Below, piece after piece: positions 1-10,370 of a DNA stretch of 64,000 bases. The stretch is from Robbsia betulipollinis (GTDB taxonomy: Bacteria; Pseudomonadota; Gammaproteobacteria; Burkholderiales; Burkholderiaceae). The translations under genes and the position numbers were made by a program. The stretch covers positions 2,080,365 through 2,144,364 of the forward strand of contig NZ_JAPMXC010000001.1 of NCBI RefSeq assembly GCF_026624755.1. The letters run 5' to 3'. The notes under the pieces are model-generated. The model was given only the letters and a program-made list of their open reading frames with translations, made no database searches and had not been told where the DNA came from. Positions within the stretch are counted from its first letter, which is position 1. Every line of letters begins with the position of its first letter.

Positions 1-597
1 ATGGAAGACGTCGCCATAGGTCAGCGAACGGCGTTCGCCGTTTTCCTCCCACTCCGTCCAGACCAGGTCGTAGATGTTCTCGACCTTTTGGAGGTACATC
101 GCGAGCCGTTCGATGCCATAGGTGATCTCGCCGAGCACCGGCCGGCAGTCGATGCCGCCCACTTGCTGGAAATAGGTGAACTGCGTCACTTCCATGCCGT
201 TGAGCCAGACTTCCCAGCCCAGGCCCCAGGCGCCGAGCGTCGGGTTTTCCCAATCGTCCTCGACGAGGCGCACGTCGTTCTGCTGCAGGTCCAGGCCGAG
301 CGCCGCGAGCGAGCCGAAGTACAGGTCGAGGATGTTTTCCGGCGCGGGCTTCAGGACCACCTGATACTGGTAGTAGTGTTGCAGGCGGTTCGGGTTCTCG
401 CCATAGCGGCCGTCCTTCGGGCGGCGCGAGGGCTGCACGTAGGCGGCGCGCCAGTGCTCCGGCCCGATCGCGCGCAGGAAGGTCGCGGTGTGCGAGGTGC
501 CGGCGCCGACTTCCATGTCATACGGCTGCAAAAGCGCGCAGCCCTGTTTATCCCAATACGACTGCAGGGTCAGGATGATTTGCTGGAAGGTAAGCAT
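1..597 (-). CDS. glyQ: Glycyl-tRNA synthetase alpha subunit, 3' end cut by window edge
   Basis: Alpha chain of the bacterial alpha2-beta2 glycyl-tRNA synthetase, which charges tRNA-Gly with glycine in the cytoplasm. The first 199 codons are present and the frame is open to base 1; the family is usually about 300 residues, so roughly the C-terminal third is missing. The N-terminus starts [11 protein letters not shown], followed by the GlyQ signatures [13 protein letters not shown] and [20 protein letters not shown], so the start at 597 is secure. The gene lies 179 bp downstream of lnt on the same strand; glyS would be expected just outside the window. Confidence 0.96.
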   Translation of the reverse strand, partial: MLTFQQIILTLQSYWDKQGCALLQPYDMEVGAGTSHTATFLRAIGPEHWRAAYVQPSRRPKDGRYGENPNRLQHYYQYQVVLKPAPENILDLYFGSLAALGLDLQQNDVRLVEDDWENPTLGAWGLGWEVWLNGMEVTQFTYFQQVGGIDCRPVLGEITYGIERLAMYLQKVENIYDLVWTEWEENGERRSLTYGDVFH

Positions 598-776
598 TGG
601 GTGGCGTCCAGGTGTCCAGATAATCGTGCGGAGCCGCGGGCGAGGACCGTCGGCGCGGCCCGGCGCGGGGCCGAAACGCGCAATTTTAGCCGTTACCGCC
701 GCGGTTGGCGATTGCTGCGCGGGTTTTACCCGTTTGCGCGGCGGTGAAAGTGCGGGATGCCGTCGCGCACCGGTCC

Positions 777-2471
777 TCAGCGCGGAGGGCGGCGCGCGGA
801 ACGGCGTCCGATCCGCGCCGCGCCGAGCAGCAGCAAGGCGAGCAGCAGCACCGGCAGGTCGCCGAAGCGGACATAGGGGGTCAGCCCGACGGTGCCCTGC
901 ACGGTGGCGTCGAGCGCGCCGGTGGTGAAGCTCGGCAGGCGGTCCGTGACGCGGCCATACGCATCGATGGCCGCGGTCGCGCCGGTATTGGTCGCGCGCA
1001 CGACCGGGCGCTGCGTTTCGAGCGCGCGCATGCGCGCCATCTGCAGATGCTGGTCGAGTGCGACGGTGTTGCCGAACCAGCCGAGGTTGGTGGAATTCAC
1101 CAGGATGCTGGCGGGGTCGGCGGCCCGGCGCAGGCGCCGGGCGATCTCGTCGCCGAAGATGTCCTCGTAGCAGATATCGATGGCAACGCGCTCGCCCTTG
1201 ATCGCGAACGACGGCTGCACCAGCGGCCCGCGGGCGAAATCGCCCAGCGGGATGTGCATCAGGTCGACGAACCAGCGAAATCCCCAGGGAACGAATTCGC
1301 CGAACGGCACCAGGTGATGCTTGTCGTAGCGGTACAGCTCGCCGCGGCCGGGGCTCAGGCCGAAGATCGAATTGGTATAGCCGACCGGCGGGGCGGCGGC
1401 ACCGGCCGGGGTCCCGGCCGCGCGGGGCGGGGCGATGACGCCTGCCGCGCCGAGCAGGATCGCGCTGCCGGTGCGGTCGGCGAACGCGCGGACCGTCTGT
1501 GCGAATTCGGCCGGGGTATTGCCGATCAGGATCGGCAGCGCGGTTTCCGGCGTGACGATCAGATCCGCCGGTTTTTCGGTGATCAGGCGCTGGTACAGGG
1601 CAATCGACCGGTCGAGTTCGGACTGCTCGAACTTCATGTCCTGCGCGACGTTGCCCTGCAGCAGGCGCACGGTGAGCGGCGCCTGGCGCGGCGTCGCGAA
1701 ACGCACGGTGGCGCCCAGCAGGCCGAGCCCCAGCAGGGCCAGCAGACACGCGCCGGGAACGAGTGCCATGCGCACCGGTTGCCCGCGGCGGTGCCGCAGC
1801 GCGAACAGGCACTGCGCGAGCAGGGCCCCGGCGCTGGCGGTCGCGAAGCCGACGCCCATCACGCCGACGAAGGGGGCGAGGCCGGCCAACGGGCCGTCGA
1901 CCTGCGCATAGCCGCTCGACAGCCAGGGAAAACCGGTGAAAACCGTTTCGCGCAGCCATTCGCCCAGCGCCCAGGTGGCGCCGAACACGGCGGCCGACAG
2001 CAGCGCTCCCGCCGGCCCGGCGGACCCAGCGGTCGCCGGCGGCGCGTCGCGTGATGCGCCGCCGGCATCAACGCGCGCGAAGGCGAACGGCACACGGCGC
2101 GGGGTTTCGGTCGCCCGCCAGGCGCCGCACGCCAGGGCCGGGTAGCAGGCCAGATAGAGCGAGAACAACACCACCGCGCCACCCGCGAGCGGGGGCGGCA
2201 TGCCGCCGTAGTCGTGCATGCTGATATAGAGCCAGTACGCGCCGGTGACGAAATTGCCGAAGCCGAAGGCCAGGCCGAGCGCGGCGGCGCCCGGACGCGT
2301 GCGTGCCTGCGCGATCAACCAGAACAGCGCGGCGAACACGGGGAATTGCAGCCAGCCGCCATGCTGCGTCGGCGCGAACGCGAGCGTATGCGCGCCGCCA
2401 AGGAGGGCGCCCAGCGCGAGCGTCGCGGCGCAACGCCGGCGGGAAGGGGCGTGATGGCTAACGGACGGCAT
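777..2471 (-). CDS. lnt: Apolipoprotein N-acyltransferase
   Basis: Inner-membrane enzyme that adds the third acyl chain to the N-terminal cysteine of lipoproteins. The protein has 564 residues with hydrophobic segments in the first 260 residues, a periplasmic nitrilase-like domain (about 265-525) and a last membrane helix near 538-553. The catalytic triad is visible as Glu309 in TPETALP, Lys384 in [12 protein letters not shown] and Cys434 in DICYED, corresponding to E267/K335/C387 of E. coli Lnt. A proline/alanine-rich insertion at about 136-156 makes it longer than E. coli Lnt. It lies 52 bp after corC on the same strand, the usual betaproteobacterial order. Confidence 0.96.
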   Translation of the reverse strand: MPSVSHHAPSRRRCAATLALGALLGGAHTLAFAPTQHGGWLQFPVFAALFWLIAQARTRPGAAALGLAFGFGNFVTGAYWLYISMHDYGGMPPPLAGGAVVLFSLYLACYPALACGAWRATETPRRVPFAFARVDAGGASRDAPPATAGSAGPAGALLSAAVFGATWALGEWLRETVFTGFPWLSSGYAQVDGPLAGLAPFVGVMGVGFATASAGALLAQCLFALRHRRGQPVRMALVPGACLLALLGLGLLGATVRFATPRQAPLTVRLLQGNVAQDMKFEQSELDRSIALYQRLITEKPADLIVTPETALPILIGNTPAEFAQTVRAFADRTGSAILLGAAGVIAPPRAAGTPAGAAAPPVGYTNSIFGLSPGRGELYRYDKHHLVPFGEFVPWGFRWFVDLMHIPLGDFARGPLVQPSFAIKGERVAIDICYEDIFGDEIARRLRRAADPASILVNSTNLGWFGNTVALDQHLQMARMRALETQRPVVRATNTGATAAIDAYGRVTDRLPSFTTGALDATVQGTVGLTPYVRFGDLPVLLLALLLLGAARIGRRSARRPPR

Positions 2472-2523
2472 CGGGGCAAGGGGGGCGGAGTGTGATCCGG
2501 CGCATCGGCTTCTTCACCCGGCG

Positions 2524-3408
2524 TCAGCCTTCCTGGGGCGCGGTGCCGGCATCGCCCGGATGCTCGCGCACGACCCGGTTCACCAGAAGTACGTGCAGCT
2601 GCCGCGCGTCGCCGCGCAGGATTTCGAATTCGAAGCCGTCGATTTCGACATGTTCGCCGCGGTGCGGCACGCGCCCGAAACGGTGGGTCACCAGGCCGCC
2701 GATCGTATCGACTTCGTCGTCGCTGTAATGGGTGCCGAAGACCTCGTTGAACTGCGCGACCTCGGTCAGCGCCCGCACCCGGTAGCGGCCGTCGGGTGCC
2801 GCGATGATATTGCCGGCCTCTTCGTCGAAGTCGTATTCATCCTCGATGTCGCCGACGATCTGCTCGAGCACGTCTTCGATCGTGATCAGCCCGGCGACGC
2901 CGCCATATTCATCGACGACGATCGCGATATGGTTGCGATTGACGCGAAAGTCGTGCAGCAGCACGTTCAGTCGCTTCGATTCCGGGATGAAGACCGCCGG
3001 GCGCAGCATGCCGCGCACGTCGAATTCCTCCTCGGCATAAAAGCGCAGCAGGTCTTTCGCGAGCAGCACGCCGATGACATTGTCCCGGCCGCCCTCGAAC
3101 ACCGGATAGCGCGAGTGCGCCTTGTCGAGCACGAAGGGGATGAATTCCTCGGGCGACTCGGCGATGTTGATCGCGTCCATCTGGGCGCGGGGCACCATGA
3201 TGTCGCGCGCGCTCATCTCGGCGACCTGGAACACGCCCTCGATCATCGACAGCGAATCCGCGTCGATGAGGTTGCGTTCGTGCGCGTCCTGCAGGATCTC
3301 GAGCAGCTCCGCCCGGGATTCGGGTTCGGGGGAAATCAGGTCGGTCAGCCGCTCGAGCAGCGAGCGGGGTCGGTCGGCGGATCTTCGACTGGGATATGAG
3401 TCGTTCAT
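2524..3408 (-). CDS. corC: CorC/HlyC-type CBS-domain protein
   Basis: Protein of 294 residues with two CBS domains (about 65-185, containing the MVPRAQMDAI and VVDEYGGVAGLITIEDVLEQIVGDIEDE-type motifs) followed by a CorC_HlyC C-terminal domain. The family is associated with magnesium/cobalt efflux and lacks a transmembrane region in this short form. An upstream in-frame start at 3507 exists, but the family N-terminus MNDSYPSRRS begins at 3408, which was chosen. It lies between the chaC-like gene and lnt on the minus strand and is probably co-transcribed with them. The transport function is assumed from the family. Confidence 0.92.
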   Translation of the reverse strand: MNDSYPSRRSADRPRSLLERLTDLISPEPESRAELLEILQDAHERNLIDADSLSMIEGVFQVAEMSARDIMVPRAQMDAINIAESPEEFIPFVLDKAHSRYPVFEGGRDNVIGVLLAKDLLRFYAEEEFDVRGMLRPAVFIPESKRLNVLLHDFRVNRNHIAIVVDEYGGVAGLITIEDVLEQIVGDIEDEYDFDEEAGNIIAAPDGRYRVRALTEVAQFNEVFGTHYSDDEVDTIGGLVTHRFGRVPHRGEHVEIDGFEFEILRGDARQLHVLLVNRVVREHPGDAGTAPQEG

Positions 3409-3536
3409 GGTGGCGCGTCGGATCGTCAGGTGCGTCGCGGATTTCCGGCGGCGACCAAACGGCATCGCAATCGGGCGGGCGGGAAAAACGCTGGCGTCAG
3501 GACGCAAAGGTTCCTATCGGGATAGTGAAGCATACA

Positions 3537-4349
3537 CTATCGTGGTTCGGGAGCCGCCGCAGCGGGGTTGCGGCAGCGCCGCAGCAGCGCGTCGAGGGCC
3601 CGATCGGGGATGCCGCCGGCGTTCAGCGCCGCGACGGTTTTCTCGACATATTCGAGGGTGCTGCCGTAGTGGCCGTGCGCATGCTGGAACACCCAGCGGA
3701 TGATGTCGTCGGGCAAACGCCCGGCATAGGCGCTGGATTCCCGGCGGATGACGAAGCATAGCGCGCGCACCGCCCGGCCATCGGCCAGCACGCAGCGCAG
3801 CCAGGCCGGCCGGTACTCGCCCATCGACATCTCGCGGCGCCACAGCGTCACGAGATGCGGCTGCGCGCCCACCGGCGACAGGCGAAAGGCCACGCCCGGG
3901 CAGGAGCCGCCGCGGTCTACGGCAAGCACGAGTCCGGGCCGCTCGGGCGTGCCGCGGTTGTGACGCGACCACATATACAAGCCGCGATGGTAGCCGTTGA
4001 CGCGCGCCGGGCAGGATTCCTCGACCGGCAGGCCGGGGTTCCAGATCAGCGAGCCATAGCCGAACAGCCAGATATCCTCGCCGGGGGCATGCTCGCGAAA
4101 GCACGCCGTCAGCGAGGCGGCCAGCCGCTCTTCGCTGAGAAAGGCGCTGTCGCCAACGGGCGGCGGGTAGCCGGCGTTCTGGAACACGGCGGGCGGGGGC
4201 GCGGTGGCCTCGGGCGACGCCTCGTCCGCGATCGGCGCAGGCGGCGCAGGCGGCGTATCGGCATGGGGGACGGCCGGCAGGGCGAGGGCATCCGCGCCGC
4301 CTTCCGGCGCCTCGCGTTCCGGTATGTCGTTGTCGTCGATCTCGCTCAT
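3537..4349 (-). CDS. ChaC-like gamma-glutamylcyclotransferase
   Basis: Predicted glutathione-specific gamma-glutamylcyclotransferase, releasing 5-oxoproline and Cys-Gly from glutathione. The protein has 270 residues: a low-complexity acidic/proline-rich N-terminal extension (about 1-65), then the cyclotransferase core with the substrate loop GYGSLIWNP at 97-105 and the conserved Arg-Glu pair in [13 protein letters not shown], where Glu173 would be the catalytic acid. The start codon overlaps the ybeY stop in an ATGA arrangement, indicating translational coupling. The N-terminal extension is unusual for ChaC proteins and has no recognisable domain. Confidence 0.9.
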   Translation of the reverse strand: MSEIDDNDIPEREAPEGGADALALPAVPHADTPPAPPAPIADEASPEATAPPPAVFQNAGYPPPVGDSAFLSEERLAASLTACFREHAPGEDIWLFGYGSLIWNPGLPVEESCPARVNGYHRGLYMWSRHNRGTPERPGLVLAVDRGGSCPGVAFRLSPVGAQPHLVTLWRREMSMGEYRPAWLRCVLADGRAVRALCFVIRRESSAYAGRLPDDIIRWVFQHAHGHYGSTLEYVEKTVAALNAGGIPDRALDALLRRCRNPAAAAPEPR

Positions 4350-4921
4350 GGCACGTTCGCGCCGGGAAACGCGCCCGGCGCCGCAGGTTCGTCGGCGATG
4401 CGGCCCGTTTGCGCGTCGGCGTAGGGGTCGGCATGGCCGAGCGCGAGCAGCAACTCGGTCTCGATCGACTCCATCTCGACGGCCTCGGCGTCGTCCTCGT
4501 GGTCATAGCCCTGGGCATGCAGAACGCCATGCACGACGAGATGCGCATAGTGCGCGTCGAGCGTCTTGCCCTGTTCGGCGGCTTCGCGCTCGACGACGGG
4601 GCAGCAGAGGACGAGGTCGCCGCTGACCGGATCGTCCGCCGATTCGGCGTACGCGAACGTCAGCACGTTCGTCGCGTAGTCGCGTCCCCGAAACGAGCGG
4701 TTCAGCGTGCGGCCTTCCTCGGCGTCGACGAAGCGCAGCGTGAGCGTCGCGTCCGCGAAGAGCGCGGCGCCGGCCCAGCGCTTGAGGCGCGCGCGCGTGA
4801 GCAGCTTGCGATGCGTCGGGTAAGCCGGTGCGACGAACTGGATGTTCAGGTCCAGACGCGGCGGCACCGCCGCCGCGGATGCAGCCGGCGCCGCGGCCGG
4901 CATGGAAGGCTCGCCGCTCAC
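4346..4921 (-). CDS. ybeY: Endoribonuclease/rRNA maturation factor YbeY
   Basis: Zinc-dependent endoribonuclease acting in 16S rRNA 3'-end maturation and 70S ribosome quality control. The diagnostic zinc motif [11 protein letters not shown] gives His131, His135 and His141. The protein has 191 residues, with about 20 alanine/proline-rich residues at the N-terminus and a 35-residue tail beyond the usual 155-residue core. The start overlaps the phoH stop by 4 nt and the end overlaps the ChaC-like start by 4 nt, so phoH-ybeY-chaC is translated as a tightly coupled unit. Confidence 0.96.
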   Translation of the reverse strand: MSGEPSMPAAAPAASAAAVPPRLDLNIQFVAPAYPTHRKLLTRARLKRWAGAALFADATLTLRFVDAEEGRTLNRSFRGRDYATNVLTFAYAESADDPVSGDLVLCCPVVEREAAEQGKTLDAHYAHLVVHGVLHAQGYDHEDDAEAVEMESIETELLLALGHADPYADAQTGRIADEPAAPGAFPGANVP

Positions 4922-6045
4922 GTGCCGCGTCCCATGCGCAGCATGTGCGCATCGTAGGCGTCGACGATGCGGCCGACCAGCGGATGCCGGACGACGTCGG
5001 CGCTGGTGAAGCGCGTCATCGCGATGCCGCGCACGTCGCCCAGCACCTCCTGCGCCTCCACCAGACCGCTCTTGTGGCCACGGGGCAGGTCGACCTGCGT
5101 GGTGTCGCCGGTCACCACCGCCTTCGAGCCGAAACCGATACGCGTGAGGAACATCTTCATCTGTTCCGGCGTGGTGTTCTGCGCCTCGTCGAGAATGATG
5201 AACGCGTGGTTCAGGGTGCGCCCGCGCATGTAGGCGAGCGGCGCGATCTCGATCATCTGGCGCTCGAACATCTTCGCGGTGCGGTCGAAACCCAGCAGGT
5301 CGTAGAGCGCGTCATACAGCGGACGCAGGTAGGGATCCACCTTCTGCGTCAGGTCGCCGGGCAGGAAGCCGAGCCGCTCGCCTGCCTCCACCGCCGGGCG
5401 CGTGAGCACGATGCGCTTGATCTGGTCGCGCTCGAGCGCGTCGACCGCACAGGCCACGGCCAGATAGGTCTTGCCGGTGCCCGCGGGCCCGAGGCCGAAC
5501 GTGACATCGTGCGCGAGGATGTTCTTCAGGTATTCGTGCTGGGTGGGCGTGCGGCCGCGCAGGTCGGTGCGCCGCGTGTGCAGCACGATCGGTTCCGGAC
5601 CGACCGGCGGCGGCACGGCCCCCAGCGCCGGGCCCGCCGCCGGCGCATCCGGGTCGCCCGGACCCGCGTCGGTCACGGGGGTGGCATGGGACGGGCCGAC
5701 GGTGCCGCGTTCGTAGGCGGCGCGCGCGCCGGCGGACGTGCCGGGCGTACTGCTGCGTCCGGCACTGCGGGTGGTGGTGCCGCCCGTCTGGCGCGCCTCG
5801 ACGAGGCCGAGCTGCACATCGTCGAGCGACAGCGGATTGCGGGCACGGTTGTAGAAATCTTCCAGCGCCGCCACGGCGAGTTTCGCGTTGCGGCCGCGCA
5901 CCGCGATGCGGTGCCCGCGACGCGCCAGCGTCACGTCGAAGGCCTGCTCGACCTGCCGCAGGTTCTCGTCGAGCGGGCCGCACAGGTTGGCAAGCCGCGT
6001 ATTGTCGTCGCGCGGCGCGGTGAATTCTTCTTGAGCGATTTTCAA
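4918..6045 (-). CDS. phoH: PhoH-like ATPase (YbeZ)
   Basis: Cytoplasmic P-loop ATPase of the PhoH/YbeZ family, functionally linked to YbeY. The protein has 375 residues: an N-terminal domain (about 1-85), a low-complexity glycine/proline/threonine linker (about 87-150) and the ATPase core with Walker A GPAGTGKT at 186-193 and Walker [10 protein letters not shown] at 282-290. The long linker is characteristic of Burkholderia-type PhoH. The end overlaps the ybeY start by 4 nt. miaB lies 85 bp upstream on the same strand. Confidence 0.95.
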   Translation of the reverse strand: MKIAQEEFTAPRDDNTRLANLCGPLDENLRQVEQAFDVTLARRGHRIAVRGRNAKLAVAALEDFYNRARNPLSLDDVQLGLVEARQTGGTTTRSAGRSSTPGTSAGARAAYERGTVGPSHATPVTDAGPGDPDAPAAGPALGAVPPPVGPEPIVLHTRRTDLRGRTPTQHEYLKNILAHDVTFGLGPAGTGKTYLAVACAVDALERDQIKRIVLTRPAVEAGERLGFLPGDLTQKVDPYLRPLYDALYDLLGFDRTAKMFERQMIEIAPLAYMRGRTLNHAFIILDEAQNTTPEQMKMFLTRIGFGSKAVVTGDTTQVDLPRGHKSGLVEAQEVLGDVRGIAMTRFTSADVVRHPLVGRIVDAYDAHMLRMGRGT

Positions 6046-6130
6046 GGCCAGGGAGCCTTCCTTCTCCGGGACATCAAGGGGGTGAACCGGTCGACCGGGC
6101 GCAGGGAGCGCCGCAACGTCAGACCGGTAG

Positions 6131-7528
6131 TCAGGTGTGCAAGACGGGCTGTTGCGGTGCGGCGTCCGTATCGGCCGTCACGATCTGGCCGCGCAGCGAA
6201 TGCGGGTAGGCCTGGTCGATCAGGACATCGATCATCTGCCCGGGCAGGCGCGCGAGCGCGGCCGGCGATGCCGGAAAATTGACGACCCGGTTGTTCTCGG
6301 TGCGCCCGTGCAGTTCGTTCGGGTCCTTGCGCGACGGCCCCTCGACCAGCACCCGCTGCACGCTGCCGACCATCGATGCGCTGATGCGGCGCACGTTCGC
6401 CTCGATCGTTGCCTGCAGATGCGTCAGGCGGGCAAGCTTCACCGCGTGCGGCGTATCGTCGTGCAGGCTGGCTGCCGGCGTGCCGGGGCGCGGGCTGTAG
6501 ATGAAGGAATAGCTGGTGTCGTAGCCGATGTCCTCGACCAGCGCCATCATCTTGTCGAAATCGCCCGCCGTCTCGCCCGGAAAACCGACGATAAAGTCGG
6601 TCGAAACCGAAAGGTTCGGCCGTATCGCCCGCAGCTTGCGGATGATCGATTTGTATTCCAGCACCGAATAGCCGCGTTTCATGGCCATCAGCACCCGGTC
6701 CGAGCCGTGCTGCACCGGCAGGTGCAGGTGATCCACCAGTTTCGGTACGTTCGCGTAGGCGTCGATCAACTGTTGCGTGAATTCCTTTGGATGCGACGTG
6801 GTGTAGCGAATGCGTTCGATGCCCGGGATCTCCGCGACGAACTCGATCAGCGACGCGAAATCCATCTGGTCGAGGCCGCCCTTGGAGACCGGCGCGCGAT
6901 AGGCATTCACGTTCTGGCCGAGCAGCGTCACCTCGCGCACGCCCTGGTCGGCCAGTTCGGCGATCTCGGTCAGGACGTCGTCGAGCGGGCGCGACACTTC
7001 CTCGCCGCGCGTATACGGCACCACGCAGTAGCTGCAGTATTTGCTGCAGCCTTCCATGATCGATACGAAGGCGCTCGGTCCCTCGACCCGCGCGGGCGGC
7101 AGGTGATCGAACTTCTCGATCTCGGGAAAGGAAATATCCACCTGGGAACGCCCGCTGCGGCGCCGCGCGTCGATCATGCCGGGCAACCGGTGCAGCGTCT
7201 GCGGCCCGAAAACGACATCGACATACGGTGCGCGCGCGACGATCGCCGCGCCTTCCTGACTGGCGACACAGCCGCCGACGCCGATGATCAGATCCGGCTT
7301 CGCTTCCTTCAGCGCGCGCGCGCGCCCGAGTTCCGAAAAGACCTTCTCCTGCGCTTTTTCGCGCACCGAGCAGGTATTGAAAAGGATCACGTCGGCATCG
7401 TCCACGCTATGCGTCTGGACCAGACCGTGCGCGGCGCCGAGCACGTCGACCATCTTGTCGGAGTCGTACTCGTTCATCTGACAGCCATAGGTCTTGATGA
7501 ATACTTTTTTCGTGTCGTTCGTCGTCAT
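6131..7528 (-). CDS. miaB: tRNA-2-methylthio-N6-dimethylallyladenosine synthase
   Basis: Radical-SAM methylthiotransferase that converts i6A37 to ms2i6A37 in tRNAs reading UNN codons. The protein has 465 residues: an N-terminal UPF0004 domain whose auxiliary cluster ligands are Cys16, Cys53 and Cys87, the radical-SAM motif CSKYCSYC (Cys161, Cys165, Cys168), and a C-terminal TRAM RNA-binding domain (about 385-450). The start [16 protein letters not shown] is typical. It is the first gene of the minus-strand run miaB-phoH-ybeY-chaC-corC-lnt, with a -10 element about 85 bp upstream. Confidence 0.97.
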   Translation of the reverse strand: MTTNDTKKVFIKTYGCQMNEYDSDKMVDVLGAAHGLVQTHSVDDADVILFNTCSVREKAQEKVFSELGRARALKEAKPDLIIGVGGCVASQEGAAIVARAPYVDVVFGPQTLHRLPGMIDARRRSGRSQVDISFPEIEKFDHLPPARVEGPSAFVSIMEGCSKYCSYCVVPYTRGEEVSRPLDDVLTEIAELADQGVREVTLLGQNVNAYRAPVSKGGLDQMDFASLIEFVAEIPGIERIRYTTSHPKEFTQQLIDAYANVPKLVDHLHLPVQHGSDRVLMAMKRGYSVLEYKSIIRKLRAIRPNLSVSTDFIVGFPGETAGDFDKMMALVEDIGYDTSYSFIYSPRPGTPAASLHDDTPHAVKLARLTHLQATIEANVRRISASMVGSVQRVLVEGPSRKDPNELHGRTENNRVVNFPASPAALARLPGQMIDVLIDQAYPHSLRGQIVTADTDAAPQQPVLHT

Positions 7529-7864
7529 GAGCGCCGTTCGCAGTGGTTGACCTGGGGGCGGGGGGAAGGCCGTGCGCGGCCGTCAGCGGCGCACACGCAG
7601 CACAGCCGGCGATTATAGCGTGTTGCGCGGGCGAAAGCCCGGACGGCGTGCGGCCTGGCGCGCGAAGAAAAAAGCCGTCCGGGCCCATGGCCGTGAAATA
7701 AACGGTAACCGTGCACGATTATTGCTTATGGTTCGCTGCGCTACCGACCCACCGGGTATCGGGGGGACGATTCTGTGCAGGCGAACCCCGCGCTGCGTGA
7801 CCGGTAACTCGGCGCGCGCGACGGACCGCCGCACTTCCTGCCGGGGTATCAACCACTTCGACCC
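7529..7864. other. Intergenic region upstream of miaB and of the acyl-CoA dehydrogenase-like gene
   Basis: About 336 bp without a convincing gene between the divergent miaB and the plus-strand cassette at 7865. It holds the miaB -10 hexamer (listed separately). No terminator, RNA gene or clear plus-strand promoter was seen. Confidence 0.5.
7612..7617 (-). promoter_or_regulatory. Candidate -10 box of the miaB promoter
   Basis: Reading the minus strand there is a perfect TATAAT hexamer 84 bp before the miaB start. The -35 region 16-18 bp upstream is poor (GGGCTT/GGCTTT), so the promoter may be weak or need an activator. It is the best promoter-like element in this 336-bp gap. Confidence 0.5.
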
Positions 7865-9064
7865 ATGCACGCCCTACACGATTCGGCACTTTCAGAAAAA
7901 CCGTCGCCGCCCGACCACGACGGCGCGCTGCGGCGTGCGCTCGACGTGCTGGCGGCGGGAGAAGCGGGCCTGGCACCGCCGTACGACGCGGGTCAGGTCG
8001 GCGCGGCGCTGGCGTTGCTCGTCGAGCGTGGCGTCGACCGTCCGCCGCTGCCCGGCGCGGCGCCCGGCGCGACGCTGGCACGCTGGCGCATGCTGGCCGA
8101 CGTCGCCGCGCACGACGTGGGTCTCGTCAAGCTTTATGAAGGGCACACCGACGCGGTAGCGATTCTCGCGGAGCTGGGCGCGCCGCCCGCGCCGCGCGGC
8201 ACGCGCTGGGCAGTCTGGGCGGCCGAGCCGCCGCAGGCCCGCCTGGTTGCCCGGCGGGGCGCCGACGCCGCGGGTATGCCTGCTCCCGGTGTCGCAGAAG
8301 TCCGCCGCGCGGGTGCCGCCCGCACCGCCGGCAGCGTTGGCGCCCCCGACAACGCCCTCGACCTGCGCCTGGATGGCCGCAAGGCGTGGTGCTCGGGCGC
8401 GGCGAGCGTGACGCATGCGCTGGTCACGGCCTGGCTTGACGACCAGACCGCCTGCCTGGCGCAGGTGGCACTCGATCAGCCCGGCGTGCGTGTGACGGGA
8501 GAGGGCTGGCATGCCCGGGGCATGGCGGCTACCGCGAGCGTCGACGTGGTATTCGAGAACGCCGCGGCGACGCTCGTCGGTGCGCCCGGGGAATATCTGG
8601 CGCGCCCCGGGTTCTGGCATGGCGGCGCGGGGATCGGTGCCTGCTGGTACGGCGCGGCAGCGGCGATCGGCCGTTATGCGATGGCGCGCCTCGCAGTCCG
8701 TGCGGCCGGTGGCGCGCTCGACGATCTGTCGGCGCTCTACGCCGCCGAGCTGGACCTGGCGCTGGCGGCGGCGGTGACGCTGCTGCGCGAGAGCGCGGCA
8801 GCGATCGATGCCGTCCCCCAGGCGCCCGCCCAGGCGCTGGCCATGCGGGTCCGGCTGGAAATCGAAGCGTTGGCGGAAAGGGTGCTGCGCGCGGCCGGCC
8901 GCGCGCTGGGTGCCGGGCCCCTGTGCCGCGATGCGCGCTTCGCGGCACTGATGACGGATCTGCCCGTGTTTCTGCGGCAGAGCCATGCGGAACGTGACCT
9001 GGCGGCCTACGGCCGTGCGGGTATCGAGCAGCGAACCACGGGGGAGCAGGCATGGAGACTGTAG
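7865..9064 (+). CDS. Acyl-CoA dehydrogenase-like protein of a conserved small-molecule cassette
   Basis: Protein of 399 residues related to the acyl-CoA dehydrogenase superfamily, judged from the middle beta-domain region (Leu-Asp-Gly-Arg-Lys-Ala-Trp-Cys-Ser-Gly near 160-175) and the alanine-rich helical C-terminal half. No clear catalytic Glu of fatty-acid enzymes could be placed, so the substrate is unknown. From memory, similar genes in Burkholderia and Pseudomonas sit beside a PIG-L deacetylase, a NodS-like methyltransferase and a glycosyltransferase; here the last two follow with overlaps of 13 and 4 nt, and PIG-L is absent. No good ribosome site precedes 7865, so the exact start is uncertain. 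Confidence 0.75.
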   Translation: MHALHDSALSEKPSPPDHDGALRRALDVLAAGEAGLAPPYDAGQVGAALALLVERGVDRPPLPGAAPGATLARWRMLADVAAHDVGLVKLYEGHTDAVAILAELGAPPAPRGTRWAVWAAEPPQARLVARRGADAAGMPAPGVAEVRRAGAARTAGSVGAPDNALDLRLDGRKAWCSGAASVTHALVTAWLDDQTACLAQVALDQPGVRVTGEGWHARGMAATASVDVVFENAAATLVGAPGEYLARPGFWHGGAGIGACWYGAAAAIGRYAMARLAVRAAGGALDDLSALYAAELDLALAAAVTLLRESAAAIDAVPQAPAQALAMRVRLEIEALAERVLRAAGRALGAGPLCRDARFAALMTDLPVFLRQSHAERDLAAYGRAGIEQRTTGEQAWRL

Positions 9065-9678
9065 GCAAGGAGACGCCGCCGGCGGGTTTCGACCAGGCGT
9101 ATTTCGAGAACATGTTCGCTGCGAGCGACGACCCCTGGCAGTTCCGCCAGCGGTGGTACGAGCGCCGCAAGCGCGCGCTGACGCTGGCGATGCTGCCCAA
9201 GGCGCGCTACGCGAGCGGTTTCGAGCCCGGTTGCGCGAACGGCGAACTGGCCGCGGAACTGGCCACGCGCTGCGAGCGTCTGCTCGCGAGCGACGGCAGC
9301 CCTCGGGCGGCCGCCCTGGCGGAGGAACGGCTCGTCGACGCCACCCATGTCCGGGTCGAACGGCTGATTCTGCCCGAGAACTGGCCGGACGAACGCTTCG
9401 ATCTGGTGGTCATCAGCGAACTCGGCTACTACCTGGATTCCGCGCAGCGCGACGTGCTGGGCGCGCGGATCGAGGCGTCGCTGCTGCCGGGAGGAACTTT
9501 CCTGGCATGTCACTGGCGCTACCCGATCGAAGGCTGGGAGGCCAGCGGCGACGACGTGCATGCCGCTTTCGATGCGCGCGCCGGTTTGCACCGGCTGGCC
9601 CATTACGAGGATGCGGATATGCTGCTCGACGTCTGGTCGAACGATCCGCGCTCGGTTGCGCACTGCGAGGGCTTATGA
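9052..9678 (+). CDS. NodS-like SAM-dependent methyltransferase
   Basis: Class I SAM methyltransferase of 208 residues resembling NodS, the N-methyltransferase of rhizobial Nod-factor synthesis. Visible NodS-family features are the DPWQFRQRWYERRKRALTLA block (about 26-45), the SAM-binding loop FEPGCANGELAAELA (about 56-70) and LVVISELGYYLD (about 117-128). The start ATG has a good GGGGGAG ribosome site and lies 13 nt inside the upstream gene; the stop overlaps the next start by 4 nt. The context suggests modification of an acylated or glycosylated metabolite rather than a Nod factor, as no nodABC genes are present. Confidence 0.82.
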   Translation: METVGKETPPAGFDQAYFENMFAASDDPWQFRQRWYERRKRALTLAMLPKARYASGFEPGCANGELAAELATRCERLLASDGSPRAAALAEERLVDATHVRVERLILPENWPDERFDLVVISELGYYLDSAQRDVLGARIEASLLPGGTFLACHWRYPIEGWEASGDDVHAAFDARAGLHRLAHYEDADMLLDVWSNDPRSVAHCEGL

Positions 9679-10370
9679 TCGGCATCGTTATCCCGGCGCA
9701 TAACGAACAACACGGCCTGCGCGACTGTCTCGCCTCGATCCAGCTCGCCGCGGGCCATCCGGACCTGCAGGGCGAGGACGTGGCGATCCTGGTGGTGCTG
9801 GATGCCTGCACCGACGCTTCCGCGATGATCGCGGCGTCGCTGGGCGTGGCGACGCTGACGATCGGCGCGCGCAATGTCGGCCGCGCGCGCGCGGCGGGCG
9901 CCGACCATCAGCTCGCCGCCGGCGCGCGCTGGCTCGCGTTTACCGATGCCGATACCGTCGTGTCGCCGGACTGGCTCGTCGCCCAGCTTGGTCTGCGGGC
10001 CGAGGCGGTCTGTGGGACGGTGTCGGTGGGCGACTGGTCGCCGCATGGCGCGCAGCTGGAACGGGTGCGCCGGCATTTCGCCGAGCATTACCTGGATGCC
10101 GACGGGCACCGTCACATCCACGGCGCGAACATGGGCGTCAGCGCCCATGCCTACCGGCGCGCCGGCGGTTTCCCGCCGCTCGCGCTCAGCGAGGACGTGG
10201 CGCTGGTGGAGGCGCTGCTGGCTGTCGGCGTCGACATTGCGTGGAGCGCGCTGCCGCGGGTCACCACCAGCGCGCGGCTGGACGCTCGCGCGGCGGGCGG
10301 CTTCGGCGACACCCTGCGCGGCTATGCCGCAGGGGCGCAGAGCGGGGTCGTGCAATTGCTCCCTGGCTGA
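9675..10370 (+). CDS. Family 2 glycosyltransferase
   Basis: Predicted cytoplasmic GT-A fold glycosyltransferase of 231 residues. It begins MIGIVIPAHNEQ, the typical GT2 nucleotide-binding strand, and carries the metal/nucleotide-sugar motif in AFTDADTVVSPDWL (Asp-Ala-Asp near residues 95-97) and a late SEDVAL motif that may hold the catalytic Asp. No membrane segments are seen. The start was set at 9675 because it overlaps the methyltransferase stop in an ATGA arrangement. Sugar donor and acceptor are unknown. Confidence 0.85.
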   Translation: MIGIVIPAHNEQHGLRDCLASIQLAAGHPDLQGEDVAILVVLDACTDASAMIAASLGVATLTIGARNVGRARAAGADHQLAAGARWLAFTDADTVVSPDWLVAQLGLRAEAVCGTVSVGDWSPHGAQLERVRRHFAEHYLDADGHRHIHGANMGVSAHAYRRAGGFPPLALSEDVALVEALLAVGVDIAWSALPRVTTSARLDARAAGGFGDTLRGYAAGAQSGVVQLLPG

